Made by a program: the position numbers and the translations under genes. Shown in pieces: positions 7,443 through 12,434 of a stretch of 12,434 bases of DNA. How positions within the stretch are numbered: the stretch's first letter is position 1; each line of letters opens with the position of its first letter. The notes below the pieces were generated by a model. The model did no database searches and was not told where the DNA came from. It was given only the letters and a program-made list of their open reading frames with translations. Source of the stretch: Deltaproteobacteria bacterium RIFCSPLOWO2_02_FULL_57_26 (GTDB lineage Bacteria > Desulfobacterota > Binatia > UBA9968); contig MGSI01000006.1 of assembly GCA_001798455.1 (NCBI GenBank), positions 1-12,434 on the forward strand, written 5' to 3'.

Positions 7443-7532
7443 AGCGAGTCCGGTGTGAGCGCACCGCCAGCGCTTTCGGCGTTTGGTCTTGAGCTCGTTG
7501 CTGACGGCCGCGCTATCCGAGGTGACGCTTCT

Positions 7533-8699
7533 ATGCTCGCTGATCGCATTCTCGGGGTCCAGCGCTCTCCCTTTTACAGCATTATGGAGTTGGCTGCCAA
7601 AAGGGGAGACTGCATCTACCTCCATTTGGGAGAGCCGGAATTTATCACCCCTCAACATGTCCGTGAGGCCGCGAAAAAGGCTCTGGACGAGGGTCACACC
7701 CACTATGGGCCGGACCGTGGCCTCCCGGAACTGCGCCAGCTCATCGCGGCAAAAATTCACCGACAGTACGGAGCCGCTCACAACTGGCAGGATGAGATCC
7801 TGGTGACCGCCGGGGGCCAGGCCGCGCTTCATATTGCGGTCATGGCTCTCGCCAACCCGGGTGATGAGATCGTCATCTTGCTGCCCCATTATCCCCCCTA
7901 TGTCGTCAATGCCCAGCTAGCCGGAGCGAAAGCCGTATTCGTCAAGTTGCGCAGCGAGGAGGCCTTTGTTCCCAACCCGGCAGACATTGAGAGGGTCATC
8001 ACGAATCGAACGAAGCTCATCATGATCTTGACCCCCAACAACCCGACCGGAGCGGTCTATCCCAAAGAAACTTTGCGGCGCCTACTGGACATTGCCAGAC
8101 GCCACGACATTGTTCTCATCGCTGACGAAGTCTATGAAAGCTTGGTTTACGATGGCCTGCAGCACACGAGTTTGCTCTCGTTTCCGGATGCCAGGGAGCA
8201 TGTGGTGCAGGTCAATAGCTTCTCAAAAACCTACGCCATGACCGGGTTACGAGTGGGTTATCTGGCGGCGTCGGCCGACAAGCTGCTGCAATTCCTGAAA
8301 TATCATCACACCGTGAATATCAGCGCCAATGTGCCTTCCCAGGTGGCTTGCGTCGCTGCTCTGAAGGGGCCACAGGACTGCGTCGAGGAGATGCGCAGCG
8401 CCTATCAGGCGCGGCGCGACCTCGTGGTGAAGCGTCTGAACGACATTCCCGGGGTCCGTTGCGCTCTTCCCAAGGGATCGTTCTTCGTCTTTGCCGATAT
8501 TCGCGAGCTGGGGATCGGCTCGCTGGATTTTGTCGAGTACCTGGTCCGGGAGGCGGGCGTGGTTCTGACCAACGGGAGCGGTTTTGACTATGAGGGCTTC
8601 GTCAGGGTTTCCTACGCGGCCAAGCCGGAGAGCATCGAAGAGGCTATGGGTCGGATGAAGGCGGCGGTTCTCAAAATGCCAGCCAAAAAAAACACATAA
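7533..8699 (+). CDS. PLP-dependent class I/II aminotransferase
   Basis: A 388-residue fold-type I aminotransferase that moves an amino group between an amino acid and a 2-oxo acid using pyridoxal phosphate. Visible motifs are LGEPEF near the N-terminus, HYGPDRGLPELR, the TAGGQAALH cofactor-phosphate region, NNPTG (169-173), ADEVY with Asp198 and Tyr201, SFSKTYAMTGLRVGY with the Schiff-base Lys232 and Arg240, and the C-terminal carboxylate-binding Arg358 in FVRVSY. These fit the aspartate/aromatic/alanine aminotransferase group. ATG 7533 is chosen because GAGGTG lies 8 nt upstream and the protein then begins with the family's usual first helix; the GTG at 7455 adds 26 unconserved residues. First gene of an operon, with 16 nt to the DUF2848 gene. 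Substrate not determinable. Confidence 0.93.
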   Translation: MLADRILGVQRSPFYSIMELAAKRGDCIYLHLGEPEFITPQHVREAAKKALDEGHTHYGPDRGLPELRQLIAAKIHRQYGAAHNWQDEILVTAGGQAALHIAVMALANPGDEIVILLPHYPPYVVNAQLAGAKAVFVKLRSEEAFVPNPADIERVITNRTKLIMILTPNNPTGAVYPKETLRRLLDIARRHDIVLIADEVYESLVYDGLQHTSLLSFPDAREHVVQVNSFSKTYAMTGLRVGYLAASADKLLQFLKYHHTVNISANVPSQVACVAALKGPQDCVEEMRSAYQARRDLVVKRLNDIPGVRCALPKGSFFVFADIRELGIGSLDFVEYLVREAGVVLTNGSGFDYEGFVRVSYAAKPESIEEAMGRMKAAVLKMPAKKNT

Positions 8700-8715
8700 G
8701 GAGAGCTCTAGCTCG

Positions 8716-9414
8716 ATGACTCAGGTAAGCTTCAAACTGCAGCGAACCCGTAGGAAGATCAAGTTTTTGCCCCAAAGGGTGATCATCGCTGGATACACGG
8801 GGCGGAACCAGCAGGAGGTTCGGGCCCATATCGATGAGCTCGCAGCCCACGGGATTCCGGCTCCCGCGGAGATCCCGACGGTTTTTCGCACGACGTTAGA
8901 TCGGCTGACGACTGCGCGCGATGTGGAGGTGCTCGGGGGGCATACTTCGGGGGAGGCAGAGGTGGTGCTTCTGGTAAGGGGGGATGAGATATGGGTGGCC
9001 GTTGGGAGTGATCACACGGATCGGGATCTGGAAAAGCTCAACATCACGGCCTCCAAGCAAGTCTGTCCCAAGCCGGTTTCTCTCGAAGTGTGGAGGTATT
9101 CGGCTGTGCGCGAGCGGTGGGATCAACTAATTCTCAGGAGCTGGGTTGGTGAATCGGGACGGGAGCAGCTTTATCAGGAAGGCCATATGTCCGCGGTGCT
9201 CGCTCCCGAGAATTTGCTCGCAATGTTGCGCCAGCGCGTGGGGAAGCTCGTGGACGGCGCCGCGATTTTCACCGGCACCATTCCGCTTATCGGTGGCGCC
9301 TTTGCACCGAAGACCTATTTCGAAGCCGAACTGTTCGATCAAAGGACGAATCGCGCGCTACGCTGTGCCTACCGCGTGCGCCGGGTTGACGGGGGGGTGA
9401 AATCGCCCCTATAA
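8716..9414 (+). CDS. DUF2848 family protein, possibly FAH-like
   Basis: A 232-residue cytoplasmic protein that I recognise as DUF2848 from VGSDHTDRDLEKL (97-109), SKQVCPKPVSLEVW (113-126) and the WDQLILRSW stretch (135-143). The family has no established reaction that I know of. The layout resembles fumarylacetoacetate hydrolase-fold proteins: SGEAEVVLLV (78-87) sits like the metal-binding Glu-x-Glu strand, and FTGTIPLIGG (185-194) like the GTPxGxG loop. An FAH-type C-C bond hydrolase, decarboxylase or hydratase is therefore plausible but inferred. AAGGAGAG at the end of the aminotransferase gene serves as ribosome-binding site, about 10 nt before ATG 8716. Middle gene of the aminotransferase-cupin operon, so it may act on the oxo acid made by transamination. 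Confidence 0.82.
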   Translation: MTQVSFKLQRTRRKIKFLPQRVIIAGYTGRNQQEVRAHIDELAAHGIPAPAEIPTVFRTTLDRLTTARDVEVLGGHTSGEAEVVLLVRGDEIWVAVGSDHTDRDLEKLNITASKQVCPKPVSLEVWRYSAVRERWDQLILRSWVGESGREQLYQEGHMSAVLAPENLLAMLRQRVGKLVDGAAIFTGTIPLIGGAFAPKTYFEAELFDQRTNRALRCAYRVRRVDGGVKSPL

Positions 9415-9456
9415 AATCTTGCCGGTAAAAACTGTGCGCCAAGGAGGCCGATGGGA

Positions 9457-9804
9457 ATGCCCAAAGAAGAGCGGGAATTTTTTGATGTCACTACCAAGCC
9501 GTGGCGCGATGTCCCGGGCAGCAAATGTGCGGGACTTCACGAGCGCATCCTGAGCGGCGATCCGAACACCGGTGACTATTCGCGCGTTCTCCGTTTCGAC
9601 CCCGGTTGTGACACCACGCCCAACGGGGTGTTGAGGCATGACTTCTGGGAGGAGGTCTACATTTTAGAGGGGAGCATGATTGACCTCACTCTTAAACAGG
9701 AATTCAAAGCGGGGCAGTACGCCTGCCGGCCTCCAGGGATGCCCCATGGCCCCTGGATAACGCCCAACGGCTGCACTACTTTCGAGGTTCGCTATACAAA
9801 ATGA
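9457..9804 (+). CDS. Small single-domain cupin protein
   Basis: A 115-residue single beta-barrel cupin. Motif 1 is GVLRHDFWEEVYILEGSM (57-74), which keeps one His (61) and the Glu pair 65-66 but lacks the first His of the usual HxH. Motif 2 is centred on RPPGMPHGPW (91-100) with His97. A metal site is therefore possible but reduced, and the protein could be a binding protein, an isomerase or a dioxygenase-like enzyme. Two ATGs are close together; 9457 is preferred because AAGGAGG (9441-9447) is 9 nt away, against 3 nt for 9451. It follows the DUF2848 gene by 42 nt and is the last gene of the operon. Function not assigned beyond the fold. Confidence 0.82.
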   Translation: MPKEEREFFDVTTKPWRDVPGSKCAGLHERILSGDPNTGDYSRVLRFDPGCDTTPNGVLRHDFWEEVYILEGSMIDLTLKQEFKAGQYACRPPGMPHGPWITPNGCTTFEVRYTK

Positions 9805-9834
9805 AATGTCAACCTTAAGAGCGTTTTCCAAACA

Positions 9835-9858
9835 GGGCTGGACATCGCGCGGCAGCCC
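9835..9858. repeat. 6-bp inverted repeat downstream of the cupin gene
   Basis: GGGCTG (9835-9840) and CAGCCC (9853-9858) flank a 12-nt loop, 30 nt after the cupin stop codon. No T-run follows, so it is only a weak terminator candidate. The rest of the spacer to 9955 holds a direct repeat GGGTCAAA (9870-9877 and 9895-9902) and nothing else recognisable. Confidence 0.25.
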
Positions 9859-9955
9859 AGTGTAGAAAAGGGTCAAACGAGCTGGGAGTAAGAGGGGTCA
9901 AAAGCGATCTCTTCTTAGCCGAGAATGAGATGAGTATATCGTTAACGCCGAGCTG

Positions 9956-10282
9956 CTATAAAGCAACGGCTTCGGAGTCGAAAATCTCCTCCAAGAATGG
10001 GCTGTAGGTTTTGGCCTGGATTTCCTCGGGTGTATATCCAACGGCTTGAATTGGCTTTAATATACGTGCCGCTGCTACACCGAGTATTTCCAGCCTTTCA
10101 CGCAGGTCGAGTGAGGCAAAATCGCTCGAGACAACTATCAGATCGATATCACTTCCCTCTTGTGCCTTTCCTTTAGCATAGGAGCCGTAAAGGTAGATTC
10201 TTTCAGGTCGAATGCCAAAGTGAGCGAGTTGTTGGCGATATTTCTCTACGATTTCTTTAACCTCGAGTCCTGTTTCAACCAC
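9956..10282 (-). CDS. MNT-type nucleotidyltransferase, antitoxin of a HEPN/MNT pair
   Basis: A 108-residue minimal nucleotidyltransferase. GSYAKGKAQEGSDIDLIVVS (33-52) supplies the GSxxxG motif and the metal-binding Asp45 and Asp47; VGYTPEEIQ near the C-terminus is typical of the family. MntA-type antitoxins inactivate their HEPN RNase partner by transferring AMP to it. Many relatives have an acidic residue in the segment reading PIQA here, and this copy has Gln79. The best start is GTG 10282: AAAGGAGG lies 7 nt upstream, and the start falls inside the 3' end of the HEPN gene, the usual arrangement. The frame continues to another GTG at 10402, but that extension is partly the HEPN N-terminus fused by a deletion. 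The partner toxin is destroyed, leaving this an orphan antitoxin. Confidence 0.85.
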   Translation of the reverse strand: MVETGLEVKEIVEKYRQQLAHFGIRPERIYLYGSYAKGKAQEGSDIDLIVVSSDFASLDLRERLEILGVAAARILKPIQAVGYTPEEIQAKTYSPFLEEIFDSEAVAL

Positions 10283-10402
10283 TCCAAAACCTCCTTTGTC
10301 TTCGCGAGATAATTTTCCGCCACCTCCCTTGGGAAGGCGGTGATTTGCCGTTTCGATGTCATAATCGGCTGAGGCAAGCCAGTTTTTAGTATCCCGCCGC
10401 AC
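10246..10402 (-). pseudogene. HEPN toxin remnant with internal deletion and frame change
   Basis: The minus-strand frame starting at GTG 10402 reads RRDTKNWLASADYDIETANH, the first helix of a HEPN-domain protein. The next frame then reads AENYLAKTKEVLEWLK and ends at TAG (10248-10246), the last HEPN helix. Intact relatives have roughly 70-80 residues between these parts, including the catalytic Arg-x4-6-His motif; here they meet within a few codons and out of frame. The gene is therefore broken and cannot make an active RNase. Its last codons still overlap the start and ribosome-binding site of the MNT gene, which preserves the ancestral operon layout. The size of the missing part is estimated from memory of the family. 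Confidence 0.75.
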
Positions 10403-10410
10403 CTACACAT

Positions 10411-10439
10411 ACTTTACCTTCACGGGTGTTTATTTACAA
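10411..10439 (-). promoter_or_regulatory. Weak candidate promoter for the HEPN/MNT unit
   Basis: On the minus strand TTGTAA (10439-10434), a 17-nt spacer and TAAAGT (10416-10411) match each consensus hexamer at 4 of 6 positions. The -10 lies only about 8 nt from the GTG at 10402, implying a nearly leaderless message. Confidence 0.3.
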
Positions 10440-10670
10440 TCTTAATTGACTGCGCCGTTGGCCCATAGAGCGGGCAGAGAAGTAGTGAATTTTCTTTTCA
10501 GGAGAAGCCGTCGAGCGCTCAGGAATCACCTCCCATGGCCGGGCGCCGAGCCCGGTTCAAGATCGCGATGCAGTTGCCAAAGACGACGGGCTAGGCCGGA
10601 CCGCGATTGTGGAGCGGAGGGTATCCGCTGAGATTCCTGTCGTTCTCGCCGCCACTCACTTTATAATTCC
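10440..10670. other. Spacer with no recognisable gene
   Basis: This stretch between the HEPN remnant and the PIN toxin holds only short frames without convincing starts or motifs. One plus-strand frame from about 10560 to 10670 reads AVAKDDGLGRTAIVERRV and is open, but I do not recognise it. An 8-bp inverted repeat CAGGAATC/GATTCCTG (10520-10527 and 10632-10639) is the only structure noted. Confidence 0.4.
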
Positions 10671-11072
10671 TCAGTCCCACACTGTCTCGACCCATCCGCC
10701 TTCCTGTATTTGTTCATCTGTTGTAATGAGAGGATAGCCCAGGTGGCGGGCGGTGGCGACAATAGCTCTATCCGCTGGATCACGGATGGAAGATAAACCC
10801 ACCACCTCTAAGAAAATCTCCAAAGTATAAGGCTGAATTTGGAAGTTTGGCGCTCTATCAATCTCTTGAGCCCAGCGGTGGAAAGGCAGCTTGAACCTTA
10901 TGATCTGTCTTTCGCTGAGCCGCATGGCCTCCTCCAAAACCGATACCGGAATGACAATCACATTCTTCCCTTCGTGGGCAGCCTGAAAGATCCTCTTGGC
11001 CTTCCGACCCAGACGGTTCAGCCTGCCCGTCACCACAAAGATCAAAGGGTGCGTATCCGTGACGTAGATCAT
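10671..11072 (-). CDS. PIN-domain toxin (VapC-like RNase)
   Basis: A 133-residue PIN-domain protein, a metal-dependent RNase fold used by type II toxins. Acidic active-site residues are in the expected places: Asp6 in YVTDTHPL, Glu47 in SVLEEA, Asp98 and/or Asp101 in SSIRDPADRAIVATA, and Asp119 in ITTDEQI. The DTHPLI start and PADRAIVATARHLGYPLITTDEQI ending are typical of the subgroup of PIN toxins paired with Phd-like antitoxins. The ATG at 11072 overlaps the antitoxin stop codon by 4 nt (ATGA), so translation is coupled and toxin output depends on antitoxin translation. It appears complete and functional. The RNA target is unknown. Confidence 0.92.
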   Translation of the reverse strand: MIYVTDTHPLIFVVTGRLNRLGRKAKRIFQAAHEGKNVIVIPVSVLEEAMRLSERQIIRFKLPFHRWAQEIDRAPNFQIQPYTLEIFLEVVGLSSIRDPADRAIVATARHLGYPLITTDEQIQEGGWVETVWD

Positions 11073-11368
11073 TTGAGCTGTTTAATCAACCGTTGAAACG
11101 ATGCTTCCCTTTCTTGTTTTAGCTCATCAAGTGCTTGGTCCAGATCACCGATAAGCTCCGCTGTCCCTTCTAGCTTCAAGGGCTTGCTTCTTAGGACCTG
11201 TCGGTAAAAACCCAGTTCCTCGCCAACTCTCTCATGCCAGTTAGCATCTACCAGCACGGCCTTGACCTTCGATCTTTGGGTGATAGCAACGGGGCCCTTT
11301 CCCTTGTGAACCTCATCCACTAAAGCACTCAACTTAGCCCTGGCCTCGCTTAAAGAAAGCTGTTTCAT
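11069..11368 (-). CDS. Phd/YefM-family antitoxin
   Basis: A 99-residue antitoxin. The N-terminal part (MKQLSLSEARAKLSALVDEVHKGKGPVAITQRSK, then VKAVLVD) is the Phd/YefM DNA-binding domain. The charged C-terminal half (LDQALDELKQEREASFQRLIKQLK) should be the flexible part that wraps and blocks the PIN toxin. ATG 11368 is chosen because GGGGAGG ends 9 nt upstream; the in-frame ATG at 11377 touches that site. It is the first gene of the pair and is expected to autorepress, since a double TGTACA operator lies directly upstream (11394-11411). Confidence 0.92.
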   Translation of the reverse strand: MKQLSLSEARAKLSALVDEVHKGKGPVAITQRSKVKAVLVDANWHERVGEELGFYRQVLRSKPLKLEGTAELIGDLDQALDELKQEREASFQRLIKQLK

Positions 11369-11393
11369 GGGTTTCATCCTCCCCTATTTGTTC

Positions 11394-11411
11394 TGTACAA
11401 ACAATTGTACA
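11394..11411. promoter_or_regulatory. Autoregulatory operator of the Phd-PIN pair
   Basis: An 18-bp perfect dyad, TGTACAA-N4-TTGTACA, lies 26 nt upstream of the antitoxin start. It contains two TGTACA hexamers (11394-11399 and 11406-11411) spaced 12 bp centre to centre. From memory, this is the core motif and geometry of the E. coli YefM-YoeB operator, so binding by the YefM-like antitoxin encoded next to it is the natural reading. It overlaps the region where the promoter must lie. Confidence 0.7.
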
Positions 11412-11724
11412 AGAAATAACAAGGGAGTCAATCTCTTTTCGCTTCCAATAGCCAGTGATAGGAACTTCCTTTTTGGGGATCAGCCGCCGACCTGTCTGCC
11501 GGGCACAGGCAGGGAACTCAAATTCGCCCTCTGAGCGTCCTTGCCGGCCCCCTTCGCCGGCTTCTGGCGGCCATCAGCGAAGCCAGGCCCGCCTACTTCC
11601 CCATGTTTTGGCCGGACAGTATCCGATAAGGTGCAGTTATCAATCTGAGGCTGGCCTGCACGTAGCGTTGGACATCTACCCCCCCGATTGGGGTATGGAG
11701 CAGAGGACGAAAGGAGGTTCGTAT
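11412..11724. other. Spacer without a recognised gene, with two small hairpins
   Basis: Between the toxin-antitoxin operator and the remnant that follows I find no convincing coding sequence. There are two short GC-rich dyads: CTGCC/GGCAG (11496-11500 and 11508-11512, 7-nt loop) and GCCGG/CCGGC (11543-11547 and 11557-11561, 9-nt loop). Neither is followed by a T-run. The plus-strand frame is open through 11455-11961, but its first half has the composition of untranslated sequence. Confidence 0.4.
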
Positions 11725-11961
11725 ATAAAAACTTTAACCCATCCTTTTATGGGAGTTCTGGTAGCAGCCTTGATGTTGGCCTTCACCACCAAGGGGGTGA
11801 TGGCCCAAGAAAAGGCAAAAGCGGAGAAGGCGAAAACGTGGAGATTTCTGGGGACAGTATACAGCAATTGGCAGTTGATGCGCGGATTAGCCACATTTAG
11901 GACCCTGCCCAGAATCGCTCGGACGCAGGTCAAAAGGCGAGGACATGAAAAGAGCAGCTAA
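11725..11961 (+). pseudogene. Small exported protein, probably decayed (start codon position reads ATA)
   Basis: The frame reads KTLTHPF, then the hydrophobic segment MGVLVAALMLAF, then VMAQEKAKAEKAKTWRFLGTV. This looks like a signal peptide with an Ala-x-Ala-like cleavage site followed by the Lys-rich start of a small periplasmic protein. A strong ribosome-binding site AAAGGAGG (11710-11717) stands 7 nt before codon 11725, but that codon is ATA, not ATG. After about residue 45 the sequence loses the expected beta-strand pattern and ends at 11961. Alternatives are an ATG start at 11695 (weak ribosome-binding site) or at 11749 (shortens the signal peptide). A degraded gene is my preferred reading. 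No family name can be given. Confidence 0.35.
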
Positions 11962-12197
11962 CGGCGAGGAAACGTTCGGTCAAACACGTCGTGAGATCCG
12001 ATCCAGAACCAGATTATCTCCTCTCCTTCGCGTAAACCCACAGCACGATATGAACTCGTTACGCGGACCGACCAAAGACGTGGATCAGAGAGCGGGCTCT
12101 CGAACCGCAAGCTCGGGTGGGCGGGGTTCTGTGTGAAGAGACGGTAGGCTTTCCGCGTCAATACCGCGTTGGCTGTTGGTTGAGGTACTAATCCCAA
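11958..12197 (-). CDS. RelE/ParE-family toxin, N-terminus probably damaged
   Basis: KAYRLFTQNPAHPSLRF (16-32), LWSVRVTSSYRAVGLREGEE (41-60) and IIWFWIGSHDVFDR (61-74) are diagnostic of a small RelE/ParE-superfamily toxin group, ribosome-dependent mRNA interferases or gyrase inhibitors. Relatives are roughly 85-95 residues and begin with a Thr-Arg-Arg-Phe-like strand and helix. Here the only start in frame is TTG 12197, without a clear ribosome-binding site, which gives 79 residues and misses that N-terminus; an in-frame stop lies 8 codons upstream of it. A stretch resembling the missing start (GTRRLTAL) occurs in another frame at 12246-12208. No antitoxin gene is visible on either side. Probably inactive, or translated from an unusual start. 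Confidence 0.7.
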   Translation of the reverse strand: MGLVPQPTANAVLTRKAYRLFTQNPAHPSLRFESPLSDPRLWSVRVTSSYRAVGLREGEEIIWFWIGSHDVFDRTFPRR

Positions 12198-12242
12198 GCC
12201 GAGATTTTCACAGAGCCGTCAGGCGGCGGGTCCCGATGACCG

Positions 12243-12434
12243 TCACCTCGGCGGGTGGTGATCGAGGCCCATATAGGCCTCGATAAACCTCACGATTCTC
12301 TTCTCGTCGAACTCATTGAACTTGTCGATCCGGGTCCACGCCGTCAAGGCGATTCTTTGGCTCATCCCCGGATAGGGCGCCAGGATGGCATGGTCGTAAC
12401 GTCTTATGATCTGCGCGAGTTTTTCGACCAGCGT
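12243..12434 (-). CDS. DUF3105-like protein, C-terminal part cut by window end
   Basis: The minus-strand frame is open from the right edge to TGA (12245-12243) and gives 63 residues. LAQIIRRYDHAILAPYPGM, RIALTAWTRIDKFNEFDEKR and IVRFIEAYMGLDHHPP resemble, from memory, the C-terminus of DUF3105 proteins: a Pro-Gly segment after the Ile-Leu-Ala-Pro strand, a TAW motif, then a Phe-Asp helix and a final FIEAY helix. The family is of unknown function and often membrane-anchored at the N-terminus, which would lie outside this window. Its stop codon overlaps a GTG that might be the original start of the RelE-like toxin. Identification is moderate because only the tail is present. Confidence 0.5.
   Translation of the reverse strand, partial: TLVEKLAQIIRRYDHAILAPYPGMSQRIALTAWTRIDKFNEFDEKRIVRFIEAYMGLDHHPPR

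Noticed and set aside
7455..7532. GTG start for the aminotransferase
   Set aside because: Lies about 6 nt from the predicted transcription start, has no ribosome-binding site, and adds 26 residues not seen in the family.
10446..10631. Small plus-strand frame of 61 codons
   Set aside because: No ribosome-binding site, Arg-rich low-quality translation and no recognisable motif.
11496..11561. GC-rich hairpins as possible mobile element ends or terminators
   Set aside because: Stems are only 5 bp, there is no T-run, no flanking target duplication and no transposase sequence nearby.
1..12434. CRISPR array, tRNA or rRNA genes, intact insertion sequence
   Set aside because: No regularly spaced repeats, no tRNA-like cloverleaf sequence recognised and no transposase motif found by eye on either strand.

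Overview
The window reads as part of a chromosome from an uncultured, moderately GC-rich Gram-negative-type bacterium. The gene content (NMT1/SsuA-like binding proteins, a class III CoA-transferase, a DUF2848 protein, several toxin-antitoxin fragments) resembles soil or groundwater lineages such as deltaproteobacteria-like, Binatota or Rokubacteria genomes. That placement is a guess from gene content, not a phylogeny. No rRNA, tRNA, CRISPR array or intact mobile element was seen.

Layout. Positions 1-747 hold the C-terminal kinase core of a sensor histidine kinase cut by the left edge. A class III CoA-transferase (840-2015, +) converges on a two-gene minus-strand unit made of an NMT1-like solute-binding protein (4144-3128) and a carbon-nitrogen hydrolase (3069-2020). 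A hemerythrin-domain gene (4247-4714, +) diverges from that unit and converges on a tightly coupled minus-strand ABC importer operon: binding protein 7304-6261, ATPase 6259-5486, permease 5493-4723. Divergent from the importer, behind a good sigma70-type promoter, lies a plus-strand operon: PLP aminotransferase (7533-8699), DUF2848 protein (8716-9414) and a small cupin (9457-9804).

From 9956 to the right edge the sequence changes character. It holds a MNT nucleotidyltransferase whose HEPN partner has lost its middle, an intact Phd/YefM-type antitoxin plus PIN toxin pair with a recognisable TGTACA operator, a probably decayed small exported protein, an orphan RelE/ParE-like toxin with a suspicious N-terminus, and the C-terminus of a DUF3105-like protein running out of the window on the minus strand.

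Working together. The central 840-9804 block looks like an uptake and catabolism neighbourhood for a small nitrogen-containing organic compound. It offers one importer with two possible binding proteins, a C-N hydrolase to release ammonia, an aminotransferase, a FAH-like DUF2848 protein, a cupin and a CoA-transferase. The substrate cannot be read from the sequence and the shared pathway is an inference from clustering. The right-hand part is a toxin-antitoxin-rich accessory segment with several broken genes.
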